Numbered from the stretch's first letter, positions 45,264-55,829 are shown. The stretch: 64,000 nucleotides of DNA from Trichosporon coremiiforme (GCA_039545355.1 BCJJ01000020.1:62001-126000); one strand, 5' to 3'. A program made the numbers and translations. The notes: generated from the letters alone by a model not told the origin.

Positions 45264-45486
45264 GCAGCAGCCCTGCCAGCTGCCGGGTCTACACGGCGCT
45301 GTGTAAACCCGTATAATCGGCATGGCGCCAGTGGACATCAAGTGGTAGAAATACATGCAGCCTGTATATGAATATGCAAAAATTGTTCCGAAGTTCCCCA
45401 AGTCTGTGCCGTTGCTGAGTGCCGAGTTGAGTGCGGAGCGGAGCGAGTGGTGTTTTGAGCTTTGAGATGCGGAGAATGATGGGTGC

Positions 45487-46397
45487 CTACTTGTTCTTCT
45501 TCAGCGGTTGCTTCAGAATCTTGAAGCCCGAGTTGCCGACGTAGCTGAGGCCGCTCCAGATTGTCGTCGTGGCCACGATGAGCTGGAGCGCCTGCAGTCC
45601 TATGCTGATGTCGGTGTGCAGGAGGGGCGACACCGTCGTCACGCCCATGAGCAGCAGCTGGAGCGCCGTGTTCACCTTGCTGATCTGCGTTGGGCGGACT
45701 TCGGCGCTCGGCATAGACGGGTCCCAGTAGCGCGCCCACGTCTTGGGCGGGGGCAGCGACTTGTACCGGAGATAGAACGCCCAGAGGGACAGGCACAGGT
45801 CGCGTCCGAAGATCAGGCCGGCGAGGGGGACTGGAGTCAGCTAAGAACTACGTTACGCAAGCTGAGATCCGTAGACGTACGCGGGAGGAGACCCTCGTAG
45901 GTCAGTGCAACGACGAGCGTCGTCATGAGCATCTTGTCGGCCATCGGGTCGATGATGGACCCAAGCACAGACTTCTGGTTCCACTTGCGCGCAAGGTAGC
46001 CGTCAAGCCAGTCTGTGAAGCCGCTCGCGGCGAGGATACCCGTCGCAGCCGCAAAGTCGCCCTTCACAATCGCCCACCCGAGGAAGGGGCACGCGATGAT
46101 ACGCGCGAGCGTCAGCGCGTTCGGAAGCGTGTACGGCGACTCGTGCAGCTCCGTTTCCTCCTTCTTCTCCTTCTCCGGGGGAGGCGGCGGAGTCGAGGGT
46201 GTCGGAGGAGCCGGCGACGACGCTGAGCGAAGGAGCGACGAGACGGAGAACGCGCGCGCGAAGAGGTTCAGGCTCTGCCGAGGGGAAGGAAGGGCGCGGC
46301 AGTTGAACGCGGCGAGTCCTGGTCGGGCGAGCGGAGTCAGACGGCTGGCGCCGAGCCCGACGCGGCGGACCGCGCACAACCCAACAGATGCGGGCAT
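45487..46397 (-). CDS. CRD1: Cardiolipin synthase (CDP-alcohol phosphatidyltransferase)
   Basis: Crd1 makes cardiolipin from CDP-diacylglycerol and phosphatidylglycerol in the inner mitochondrial membrane. Two exons (45881-46397, 45487-45830) encode 286 residues. A basic, Arg-rich N-terminus of about 80 residues serves as a presequence, followed by a Pro/Glu linker. The catalytic CDP-alcohol phosphotransferase motif reads DWLDGYLARKWNQKSVLGSI then IDPMADK, with all conserved Asp and Gly residues. Several membrane segments follow. It is divergently placed 254 bases from PRE8. Confidence 0.92.
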
Positions 46398-46651
46398 GGG
46401 TATCGAGAGTCTGTCGACCTGTTGAGAGGCGGTGAGCTGACGAATGCGACGTAGACGGGGCTGATCTTTTGCTCCGAAATCTCAATGTCACCCGCCCGCG
46501 TCCCGCCGCATCCGCACGTCATGTCACCACGTGACTAACGGGGGGACCGGTTAGACATTCCGTCAGCCAGCTCTCTGACGCTGTCGCGTTCGTCACTGTT
46601 CAAGCTAGGCATCAACGCTCGTCAGCGTCCTCATCAACCACATCGCACATC
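46398..46651. promoter_or_regulatory. Divergent promoter region CRD1 / PRE8
   Basis: These 254 bases separate two start codons pointing away from each other. I see no gene and no specific motif. Confidence 0.5.
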
Positions 46652-47624
46652 ATGGCCGCACCAGGAGGAGGCGGCGCCTACTCGTGAGTGGGGAGCGGGG
46701 CGGCTGATTGCAACGCTCGAATGTGCCGTCACCTCAGCTTTCAGGGCCCAATCGAACGTAGCTGACAGCAGATTCTCGCTCACAACATTCTCGCCGTCGG
46801 GTAAGCTCGTCCAGATCGAGCATGCGCTCGCGGCCGTTGCTGGCGGAACGACCTCGCTCGGCATCAAGGGTGCGTTAAAGTCCGCTGGAGGTCTTGGACG
46901 ACATCCGGCGTGAACGGCCTGCGTAGTTAGCTGACAAAGGCAGCGACGAATGGTATCGTCCTCGCGACCGAGAAGAAGCAGACCTCGGCGCTGCTCGACA
47001 CGTCTGTGATTGAGAAGGTCGCGACGATCTGCCCCAACATCGGCATCGTGTACAGTGGCATGGGCCCGGACTTCCGCGTGCTCGTCGCGAAGGCGCGCAA
47101 GATCGCGCAGGCGTACTGGAAGGTCTATGGCGAGTACCCTCCCACGAAGGTTCTCGTGCAGGAGGTCGCGGCGGTTATGCAGAAGGCGACGCAGTCTGGG
47201 TGAGTCTTTACGGCTAGAGTCTGATCGTGTTGCGCATAGCTGACCGTCCAGTGGTGTCAGGCCGTACGGCATCTCGCTCCTGATCGCAGGCTGGGACGAC
47301 CACCGCAACCAGTCTCTGTACCAGGTGGACCCGTCTGGTTCCTACTGGGCATGGAAGGCGAGCGCGATTGGAAAGAACATGGTCAACGCCAAGACGTTCC
47401 TGGAGAAGCGGTACAATGACGACCTCTCGCTCGAGGACGCAATCCACACCGCCCTCCTCACGCTCAAGGAGGGCTTTGAGGGCCAGATGACCCCCGACAC
47501 GATCGAAATCGGCATCGTCACCGTCCCCACCGCCGAGCAGCTCGTTGTCCCCGAAGGAGAACGCATGAAGCCCACCTTCCGCAAGCTCAGCGAGGAGGAG
47601 GTCAAGGACTACCTCTCCCTGTAG
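46652..47624 (+). CDS. PRE8: 20S proteasome subunit alpha-2
   Basis: This is a structural alpha-ring subunit of the 20S proteasome. Four exons (46652-46683, 46774-46869, 46945-47199, 47252-47624) encode 251 residues. The N-terminal [20 protein letters not shown] is the alpha-subunit signature of the alpha-2 type, completed across the first intron. [20 protein letters not shown] and [20 protein letters not shown] follow as expected. The C-terminus [15 protein letters not shown] is typical of Pre8. The stop is 177 bases from the convergent ERB1 stop. Confidence 0.96.
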
Positions 47625-47801
47625 ACCGGTCTGTAGATGTATGTAGAAGGCAGAAGCACATGACACATTAATCGGACGTAACGGACAGTATTCTCGTAAG
47701 CTACTGACAGCTAACTCAAGCCATGGACAGCAGAAGTGCGACAAGAAAACAACGCAATGATGAGACTAGATAATGCATATTCGTACAGAGGAACCCAAAG
47801 T

Positions 47802-50330
47802 CTAAGAACACCACAACCTACACTCTCCGTCGGCGCCTGAGGACACGAGCCACGGCTTCTCGGGGTGCCACCTGAGGTCGAGGACGCCCAGACCGTCGGT
47901 GATGCGGTGTCCGCGGAGGATTTTGAGCGGGACAATGAGGGGGTTGCGCATGAGGTCGTCGTACACTGTAGAGTGGAAGATGTGGATGGTTCCGTCGTCG
48001 GAAGCGGACGCGAAGAGGGGCAGCTTGGGGTGGAAGTGCACAGCGCGAAGGGCGCGCGTGTGGTAGCGCAGCGTCTTGTACGGCTTGTTTCCGAGGTCGA
48101 GGTCGAACCACGAGAGCTTCTTGTCATACGATCCGACAATGACATTGTCGCCGCCGGGGTGCACGTCGAGGGACGATATCCACTTGAGACCCGTCTGGAG
48201 CGTGCGCACGAGCTTCTGCGCCGCCAGGTCGTAGATGCGCACGTAGCGCTGCGTCGCCGCGAAGAACCACGGCTTCTGCGGGTGGAACGCGACGCGCTGC
48301 ACCGCGCCCTGCGTCTTCTTGAACGGAGACTGCGAAGCGTGCTTGCTCAGCTGGTGGATGAGGACGGCCTTGTTCGCCGCGTCCGCGGCGACAGTCGCAA
48401 AGTAGTCGCCCTTCCGGTGCCACGTCACCTGCTTCGGCGTGCCGGGCACGTCGACGTAGACGAGCTCGCCGCGCTCACGCTGCACCTCTCCCGGACGCAC
48501 CCACTTGACGCTCTCGGTGCCCTTGACCTGGCTGCCGGCGCCCTGCTTGGTCGTCGCAGCCGAGGAGGCGAAAGCGGTGTTGGCGTGCGTCAGCGTCGTG
48601 GCAGCAATGGTGGGATTGAGCAGCGCCAGCGGCGAGAGGATGACGATACGTCCCTCGACGAGCGCGGCGAGCAGACCCTCCTCCCCGTTCGGCGACCAGG
48701 CAACGTGCTGCACGGCTCCACCCTTGAGGTTCCAGCGCCACACTTCGCGGCCCGTCGCGACGTCCCACACGCGGACGACGCCGTCCTCGCTTCCGCTCGC
48801 GAGCCAGTCGCCCGTCGGCGACAGCGACACGGACCGCACGCGCGTGCTCTTCGGGTGCCGATACTGCACGCACTGCGTGGTCGGGAAGGGGCGCAGCTCA
48901 CGCGGCGACGGAAGCTTCGGGATCAGGCTCTCGGGGTCAATGTTGAGCTTGACCTTGCGCGTTCGCGGGGCCAGGTACAGGTCCAGGCAGCGCTCGAACT
49001 TCTCCTGCACGAGGTTCTTGTACGCGGGCACGAGACGCAGCGCGTCGTACTTCTCGGGAAGGAAGTCCTCCTTCCGGTCCTCCTTGTCGAGCTCCTCCCA
49101 CTCCTTCTTCTCCTCCTCCGTTGGCAGGTACTCCTCGGGAGGGTTGTACGACTCCTTCGTCTTCGGCGGCGGCAGCTGCGGCGCAGGCATGTACATCGCA
49201 TGGTCAGGGTGCGGCGTGTCGTTGTCCGACCAGATTGCGAACACCTTGGGCTGCTCGACCTTGGGCTTGTTCGGGATGATGCGGCCCTCGCGAATCGCCT
49301 TGACAATCCTCATGACCTTGGCGTGCTCCCACTTGGACGGGACGAAGCGGCGCTTCGGTTCCGGCGCGGCAGATAGCGGGAAAACGGACTCGTTGCCGGG
49401 ACCAGTGAACCACTGGATCGTGGACTGATACGGGTCGTAGTCAGCGTCAGGGTTCTCGCCGCGCTCGAGGCGGCGGATGATGTCGAGCTCCTGGTCGGTC
49501 AGCTGGACCTGCTGGCCCATGAGCTTGTCCTCGGCACTCGTCCAGGCGGCAATATCGGTCGTGTTCGCAAGGAACTTGTCGAGCTCATCTCCGCGCGCGG
49601 GGCGGAAGATCTTTCGTCCGTTCACGTCGTAGCCGATGTGCGGCAGGTCGTCGTACCACTCGAGGGGGACGTTGCCGATTGTGTTCGGGTTATCCTCGGT
49701 CGAGCTCTCTGATCCGTAGCCGGCCTCGATCTCGTCGTACTCGCGCGTGTAGCCGCCGGGGACCAGGCGCGACGGGCGGAGCACGCCCTTGCTCTTCTTC
49801 GCGTTCGACAGCTGGCCCTCGGCACCAATGTTCTCGTCAGGCTTGACGGTGTTCTTCGCGATCATCCGGGAAAGCTTCTCGTCGACGGTGAGCTCGTGTG
49901 TGTCCGACTTAGGGGAGGCGAGAAGGTCGCTCGTCGAACTGGCCGGCGAAGAGGCGTACATCCGCTCAATGTCAGACGAGTTGTAGCCCGACTCGGAGCC
50001 GTCATCCTCGTCATCGAGGTCCTCCTCGTCGCTCGTGTCGCCGTCCTCATCCTCCTCCTCGGCGTCGGCCTCGGCGTCCTCAGCCTCTGACCCGCTGTCG
50101 AGCTCGGGGAACGCCTCCTCCCCATCACTCTCCTCGTCCTCCTGCTCGTCCTCCTCGGCCTCACTCATCTCGAGCTCACCGCCGACGGCGAACTCATCCT
50201 CGTCCTCGTCGATCTCGGGCGATGCGGCAGCGCGCTTGTGGCCGCGTTTTGATGGGGCCGGGGCGGGCACAGCCTTGGCCTTAGCCTTGGTCGACTTGGA
50301 GCTCCCCGCAGAGACGGAGCGCGGCGCCAT
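47802..50330 (-). CDS. ERB1: Ribosome biogenesis protein Erb1/BOP1
   Basis: Erb1 works with Nop7 and Ytm1 in the PeBoW complex to mature 27S pre-rRNA and assemble the 60S subunit in the nucleolus. It is a single 2.5-kb exon of 842 residues. A basic N-terminus is followed by a long acidic Glu/Asp tract (residues about 40-125). The BOP1 N-terminal domain contains PLEWYDDLPHIGYDVNGRKI, KWEHAKVMRIVKAIREGRI and FLPEKYDALRLVPAYKN. A seven-bladed WD40 propeller occupies the C-terminal half, ending DGECRLWCS. The ATG at 50330 fits the family; the frame stays open 28 residues upstream. Confidence 0.95.
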   Translation of the reverse strand: MAPRSVSAGSSKSTKAKAKAVPAPAPSKRGHKRAAASPEIDEDEDEFAVGGELEMSEAEEDEQEDEESDGEEAFPELDSGSEAEDAEADAEEEDEDGDTSDEEDLDDEDDGSESGYNSSDIERMYASSPASSTSDLLASPKSDTHELTVDEKLSRMIAKNTVKPDENIGAEGQLSNAKKSKGVLRPSRLVPGGYTREYDEIEAGYGSESSTEDNPNTIGNVPLEWYDDLPHIGYDVNGRKIFRPARGDELDKFLANTTDIAAWTSAEDKLMGQQVQLTDQELDIIRRLERGENPDADYDPYQSTIQWFTGPGNESVFPLSAAPEPKRRFVPSKWEHAKVMRIVKAIREGRIIPNKPKVEQPKVFAIWSDNDTPHPDHAMYMPAPQLPPPKTKESYNPPEEYLPTEEEKKEWEELDKEDRKEDFLPEKYDALRLVPAYKNLVQEKFERCLDLYLAPRTRKVKLNIDPESLIPKLPSPRELRPFPTTQCVQYRHPKSTRVRSVSLSPTGDWLASGSEDGVVRVWDVATGREVWRWNLKGGAVQHVAWSPNGEEGLLAALVEGRIVILSPLALLNPTIAATTLTHANTAFASSAATTKQGAGSQVKGTESVKWVRPGEVQRERGELVYVDVPGTPKQVTWHRKGDYFATVAADAANKAVLIHQLSKHASQSPFKKTQGAVQRVAFHPQKPWFFAATQRYVRIYDLAAQKLVRTLQTGLKWISSLDVHPGGDNVIVGSYDKKLSWFDLDLGNKPYKTLRYHTRALRAVHFHPKLPLFASASDDGTIHIFHSTVYDDLMRNPLIVPLKILRGHRITDGLGVLDLRWHPEKPWLVSSGADGECRLWCS

Positions 50331-50679
50331 GTCGATGATTTTGAGTGTGGCTAGATGTGGGTAGCACTGAATTTCTGGGTCGAAACCACAAACATGCCGC
50401 GCGACAGGGGTCACCTTCCAAAATCTTGAATCGGTACCTCCACTTTCAAACTCTTACAGGTGTACTTTCACCCACGTGGTGATACTACTGGAGGACCCTC
50501 AGTGATGTCACGTGCGGGCGGCAAATCAATGTGGCCCCACACCGGCACTACGTAGCTGGCTGCATGCGGCCTGATCCTGTCCCGCCGCGTTACACGTCCG
50601 ATGCGATAGCGACCAACTTGCATTGTTGACTTGTGCATATCTTCCGTCTAACTGATACACGATACTTCCCGCGACCACC
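50331..50679. promoter_or_regulatory. Divergent promoter region ERB1 / SH3BGR-like gene
   Basis: This 349-base gap between opposed starts shows no gene. No site could be assigned. Confidence 0.5.
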
Positions 50680-52262
50680 ATGGCTCCCCCACCCATCTCC
50701 ATCTACGTGAGCTGAGCCGCTTCTGCCCTCCAGCTGACATTCCAGGTAACGTCCCTCACGTCCGCGCCTAAGGTGCGCAAACATATCGAACTCCTGCGCC
50801 GGTGAGTAGCCCAGTCGATTTCATGCACGATCTAACAGACAGTGCGCTTGGCGGGTTTGAGATTCCCTACGAGGTGAGTACCCAGGCGCTATCAGGGCTT
50901 CTGGGGTGCTGCGGCGGTGTCCGAGCGTCGTGAGCTCCACTGACATTCAGGAATACGACTTGGCGATAGACGAGGAGGCGAAGAAGCGCTGGCAGCGAGC
51001 CAAGCCGCTCGGACAGGTTATCGGTCTTCCCGGATACCTCGTTGGCGGAGAGTTTATCGGCGTAAGTTGTCTCTGCTCGGTTTAGAACTGACATCCAGAC
51101 GATGGATGACTTCGAGGAAGCCGTCGAGATGGGATACCTCGAGAAGTTCCTGCGGCAGGATCACGACATGGCCGAGACGTCGCAGACAATTGGCGAGGAT
51201 GAGCTCGACAAGCTCATGCGCGAGATGACGGATGCGGACCTCGATTCGCTCGTCGACCACCTGTCTGTCGACGACATCAACGAGGCTGAGCTCGCGGATC
51301 TGGGCGCGAGCACGCCCCCGAGCCGCGCGGCCGACCTCCCCTCGACTTCCAGTTCGACGAGCGGCCTGTTCTCAGGTGCTGCGGCGGTTGACGCCTCGCC
51401 TGCCAAGTCCGACGCCAAGAGCACGCCGACCAAGCCTACCGCTACAGACACGGCCGCGGCTGCCCTACCTGTGCAGGAGAAGGCGGAGGGTCTGCTTGCC
51501 TCTGTTGGCGCGGCCGTGTCCGAGCTGGGACAGAAGGCGAGCGAGGCGGTGCACGCGGTCGAGGAGAAGGTGGAGGGACTCGCCGCGGAGCCCGTGTCCG
51601 TGACCGCGGCCCGAGAAGAGCTGGAGGAGGGCACGTCGCCGATCGCCGAGACGAGGGCCGAGCCGCCAGTCGAGAGCGACAGCCGCACGGCCGCCGACCT
51701 CGTCGCTGCGGACAAGAAGGAGGTGGCTTCCGACGGACCGCTGCCGAACGAGCCGACGCTGGACGAGCTGATCGACACGACGCTCGCGAAGGAGTCGATC
51801 GAGGCAGAGAAGCAGGAGGCGGCCGAGGCAGAGGCGGACGAGGAGGAGGGTGAGAAGGAGCGCAAGCGCCTTCTCGCCGAGACGAAGGAGAGCGAGGCGG
51901 CGATCCACAAGGCGGACAGTGCCACGGCCGCCGCCCCTGCTGGGCCCTCTCAGACCACTACGGACGAGAACGACGAGACCAAGCTCGCCGAGAAGGAGAA
52001 AAGCGCGACCGCCGACGCAGCGAGCAAGGTCGAGGACAGCATCCACGCGGCCGACGCCAAGAGCCCGACGGAGCCGGCAAAGGAGCCCACGCTCGACGCG
52101 CTCATTGACAAGACGATGGCGAAGGAACATGCCGCGTACGAGGCAAAGAAGGCGCAGGTGGCCAAGGACGAGGCGATCAAGAGCACGCAGAAGGACGAGC
52201 AGGCCGTGCACGCCTCTGACGCGGCGCACGCCGCCGCCGAGTCGGCCAAGAAGACGGAGTAA
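50680..52262 (+). CDS. SH3BGR-like thioredoxin-fold protein with long Glu/Ala/Lys tail
   Basis: Exons 50680-50706, 50746-50801, 50843-50873, 50951-51061 and 51099-52262 encode 462 residues. The first 95 residues match the SH3BGR/SH3BGRL family, a glutaredoxin fold without the catalytic cysteines: ISIYVTSLTSAPKVRKHIEL, RALGGFEIPYEEYDLAIDE, and GLPGYLVGGEFIGTMDDFEEA. The remaining 365 residues are disordered and rich in Glu, Ala, Lys, Asp and Thr. They contain two copies of a motif, PTLDELIDTTLAKE and PTLDALIDKTMAKE. The partner and role are unknown; related proteins are thought to act as adaptors. The large tail is unusual for the family. Confidence 0.82.
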
Positions 52263-52478
52263 ACAGTAGTATTAGATTTTTCCAATGCATATTTCATAGA
52301 GACGTGCTTGGGTGTCTATGGCGCCTGGCGCTGTTCTTCTTCACTCCGTTCCGAGGGAGTCACGCCTGGCCGCGGATCAAAATGGGCAACTCGCGCTGAC
52401 AGACGAAGTATCTGACTCCTTCTCGTGGCGTTGGGCCAGGTGCTCGCTGTCGTCTCGGCAGCCTAGCGGCTGCCTCGT

Positions 52479-53264
52479 CTACTTCGGAATCTTGACACAC
52501 TCCATGTGAGTCTGGTTCGGCTCAGCCGGCAATGCGCAGAAGTATCCCTGGCCCTGCATCGTCATGAAGAGTTTCTCGGTCTCCAGGCCGAGCTGTTGCG
52601 TCAGCTACACTAGACTACACGAAAGTTCGTAGCGCTCACAATGATGCAGCTCGTAGTTCCGTTCGGAAGCTTGCGACAGAGCTTCTGCACCTGGTCGCCC
52701 TCGCGGGACTGCAGCGGCCGAGAGTCGAATGTGTACCTGGTATTAGCTTGTTATCATCTGCGCCCTAAACAGCGGTCGAATTTGTTGGGCTCGAGACGCT
52801 GGGTTGTAGGGAAAGGCATGATACACACTTGCCCATCGGCTCTTCCTGTTCGTCAGCTTGCAATCCATGACCATCTCAGCTTCATCGCCGGTCCATACAG
52901 CTCCGCCAAAGCAAGAAGGGAAAGCGTGACACCAATCATTAAGAGGCGCACAGACGCCCCCGCAACTTATCGCGAGCAAAGCCCTTAGCGCCAGCGCCAG
53001 CGCCATCGGCAACCCGGCCCAGCGAAAACGGCATCCCTCGCTTGGCTCGGGCAGCCTTCACAAGTGACTCACCTTCGTGAACGCAATCACCCTCTCCTGG
53101 TCCTCCTTCGGGTCGATGTTCCGAATCTCCTCGACACCAGGATGCGCCGCTCCTGTCGGCGCGGTCTGCAGGATCTCGCTCAGGCTGCGCCCGCTCTGCT
53201 TGCTGCTGCTGGCGCTGGAGCCGGAGCTGCCGGAGGTCTGTGACGGGTCGCTGGGGATGCTCAT
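52479..53264 (-). CDS. Small conserved-looking protein of unknown function
   Basis: I do not recognise this family. Four exons, 53073-53264, 52829-52845 (17 bases), 52640-52736 and 52479-52592, join in phase to 139 residues. The N-terminus is Ser-rich (SGSSGSSASSSKQSG). It is followed by EEIRNIDPKEDQERVIAFTK, then YTFDSRPLQSREGDQVQKL, and it ends PNQTHMECVKIPK. All introns have good donors and CTGAC or CTAAT branch acceptors. The intron 52846-53072 is 227 bases and could hide another exon. No signal peptide or membrane segment is visible, so the protein is probably soluble. Confidence 0.6.
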
Positions 53265-53655
53265 TGTGTCTCTGTCCTCGGGTTTCTTCCTTTCGTCGAA
53301 TAAGTTGAAAGACAGATGTGTAGTGGCAGGGTAAACAATGTATATGGAGGAGTCTTCCGTCGCCCAGCAAAAAGCACTGACGATCTCTTGTCGGCAACCG
53401 CACGCCGACACCGAAGAACATGCTCGGCAACATGGGATGACGACATGCCACGTGGAAATACATCCGAGCCCGAGGCGTTGGGTGGTGGCAGAAAAATGAA
53501 GGGAAATGTCAGAGATGCTATTGATCGCGATCTTTTGGGCGCATGCTGTCGTGCGTCATCGTTGGGACTTGCATTAACTATGGAGTTCGAGTAACACTGA
53601 AGTGTCGTTGAATGGACTGCTGGACAGCTCATCGCACAGTAGGCGCGAAAATATG

Positions 53656-54470
53656 TCAACTCAACTCATCTAGGACAACCTCCTTGGGGAGCTGGTCTGG
53701 TATCAGCTGCGATAGTTTGTACGCCCTAGCTTGCTGAGGAGCGCGGTGCTTCCTGGCCACGCTACTGGCGCTAGATAGTCGTTTAGCTCAGGCATCTGGA
53801 TTTAGCTTTCTCCTCGCTGTCTGAGAAGCTTACCGGAACTCCGGGGCGTGCGTTCTCAGCTTGCAACAGCAGCCTGCATGTCAACGAAGGGGATATGTAG
53901 TTATGCCTCTGAGGTTGCGAATGACAACTGATGGTGAAATACTGCAGTCAGCTAGGAGCCAACCGAAGCAGCTCACTCGTTGGGCGTGTCTCACGTGCCA
54001 CCGATACCGACATACCGGAACTGGAGTCAGCTCATAGCTTGCTTATGAAGCTTACTTCATGACCGGAAAATCGGAGCCACTGGAGGCCGTGGTCCTTAGC
54101 TACCTTGACCACGCCCTGTATGAGCTGTCGGTCGTCATCGGGCCAGCGCGCCATAAAGTGACCTGGAAGTCTGGCGTTAGCTCGCCCCAGCGTAGCAGCA
54201 GCTCATCATCCCTCCGGCCTGTGTCGTCAGCTTGGAAAAGATTTCACAGCTACCTTTTCTCCCATCGCTTAGATGAGCTGAAGCGCCGCCTTTGTCAGCT
54301 CACGATCGAGAAGACTGGTGTTAGCTCTCTCTGCACAACCAGAAAGCTCACTGGATGTCGACGGTTCTACCTCTTCGACGCTGGACTGTCAGCTTGCAGC
54401 AAGCTCAGCAGCTACCTTTCGTCCCAGTGCTGGGATGAGCTGGAGAATACCGTTCCTAGCTTACCGAGGG
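53656..54470 (-). CDS. Extremely intron-dense locus of unknown function (microexon gene or decaying gene)
   Basis: On the minus strand thirteen short segments (54465-54470, 54416-54429, 54352-54380, 54304-54314, 54254-54267, 54208-54218, 54113-54170, 54056-54079, 53977-54020, 53929-53941, 53834-53873, 53735-53795, 53656-53696) join into one frame of about 122 residues ending at TGA. Most intervals are 33-38 bases, with GTGAGC, GTAAGC or GTAGCT donors and AGCTGAC-type branch points. One is 55 bases, and one (53697-53734) is GC-AG. The interval 54171-54207 begins GA, so that donor is non-canonical or lost. The spliced C-terminus contains MPELNDYLAPVAWPGSTALL. The 5' end and start codon were not found. 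I recognise no family. It may be a pseudogene. Confidence 0.42.
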
Positions 54471-54758
54471 CTGGTGTCAGCTCAGTTTGAGCTCCTGCAT
54501 CGGTGAAGGGCAAGAAAGGAGAGTGAGTGAATGTGAAGTGTCAGAGGAAGAATCAGTGTCAGTTGACATGTGATGTGAGAGGAAGGGCGCAGGTGCAATC
54601 ATCACGAAGGCGCATCTCGCGCGTCTCCTCGACCTCTTCAGTCAGTCGTCCCAGTCAGACGTCACGTATCAGTATAAGTTGCATCCAAAGCATAATTAAG
54701 TGTTCAGCACTATAGAACGGAGGAGATTATTGTCGCATGAAGATGAAGAATGGAAGAT

Positions 54759-55829
54759 TTAGTCAATGTTGCTCGTGGAGCAGCACGAGAAAAGGCCCCC
54801 CTTCTTCTTCTTCTGCTGCGCCTGGGGCGGCTTGGCTCCAGCGGCACCAGCGCCGGCAAGGGTACCGGTGGCAGCGGGGGTTCCCTCAGCGACGATGGTC
54901 TCCTGGGCCACAACGGCGTCGGGGACCTCCTTGTGCGCAGAGGGTTTCGTGCCCTCCTGGCCGTGGCCGGTGGCGGCAGCGGCGCCGGTGCCCGTGGTTC
55001 CGGTGGTTCCGGTGGTCTGGCCGGTGGTCTGGCCGGTGGTGCCAGTGGTGCCGGTGGTGCCAGTCCCGGCACCGGTCTGGCGAGAGGTCTCGTCAGGACG
55101 GCTACCGACGGCGTAGCCCTGGCCCTGCTGGCCGGGCTGCTGGCCTCCGACGTAGTCGGTCTCGTTGTAGGCGCCGGGGGTCTCGGCGCTGACGCTCGTG
55201 AAGGTCTGCTCGCGGTCGCCCTGGCCGTTGACGCCGCGGGTGGCAACGTAGGCACCGGCGGCACCAGCGCCAGCGGCACCGGCACCGACGGCGGCGGCAG
55301 TGCCAGCGTGGTGGTCGCCCTGCTGGCCCTGGGCACCAGTAGCACTGGACTGACCGGACTGGCCGGTCTGGCCCTGGGAGGCGATGTCCTGCGTCTGCGG
55401 GCCGCCGATGGCTCCGGAGAGACGCCTGGCGTCAGTACTAGGTCAGGGCAGATAAGAGATAAGAAATAAAAGATTAGGGGGTGAGAGATGCAGTCAGGAC
55501 AAGAGGGTAAGCTGTGACTGACGGATTCAGAACAAAGGGCTCAAGGGCGTTGCAACATTAGAAGAGAAGGGGCCAGTCTGACCGAGCCGTGCACCAGTCC
55601 AACGGGACCGACCGTCGAAATGCACCGGTACTCGAGCACCGACGTCCGTGGGGGTGATCAGTCCCCAGGACGGCGGCGTCGGGTACCTGTGACGTTCCTC
55701 GGGCCATGCGGCCTCGTGGCTCTGGCGCTGGGGCTCGGCGACTTGGCGAAATCTCAATGAACCTCCACCGTTTGGACCCTTCGTCTGAATCTCATCATCC
55801 TCAGCGGAAGCGGCGAAGGGAAGGGGAGG
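54759..55829 (-). CDS. Low-complexity Gly/Gln/Thr/Ala protein with C-terminal Cys-Cys tail
   Basis: I do not recognise an orthologue. The main exon 54759-55425 encodes about 222 residues rich in Gly, Gln, Thr and Ala, including a run of TTG and TTGQ repeats near the middle. It ends with a basic-hydrophobic patch KKKGGLFSCCSTSNID and a TAA stop. The paired Cys after a basic patch suggests S-acylation and membrane anchoring (inference). An upstream exon, open from 55829 down to 55687, joins in phase 2 across a 261-base intron and contains QVAEPQRQSHEAAWPEERHR. I could not place a start codon, so the 5' end is undetermined. Confidence 0.6.

Noticed and set aside
47865..49376. A 503-residue plus-strand open frame opposite ERB1
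   Set aside because: It is antisense to the WD40 and BOP1 domains, is rich in Arg, Glu and Leu, and shows no family resemblance.
54056..54135. A Myb-like reading (RWPDDDRQLIQGVV) on the minus strand of the intron-dense locus
   Set aside because: It looked like a Myb helix. The frame needed to continue runs into a stop after the next intron, while another phase stays open through all the exons.
54059..54490. A 143-residue plus-strand open frame with three in-frame repeats (SYL...DEL...GVSS)
   Set aside because: It runs antisense through the regular intron ladder, and its repeats are the reverse complement of the duplicated intron modules. The donor and branch signals all point to the minus strand, so I treat this frame as a shadow.
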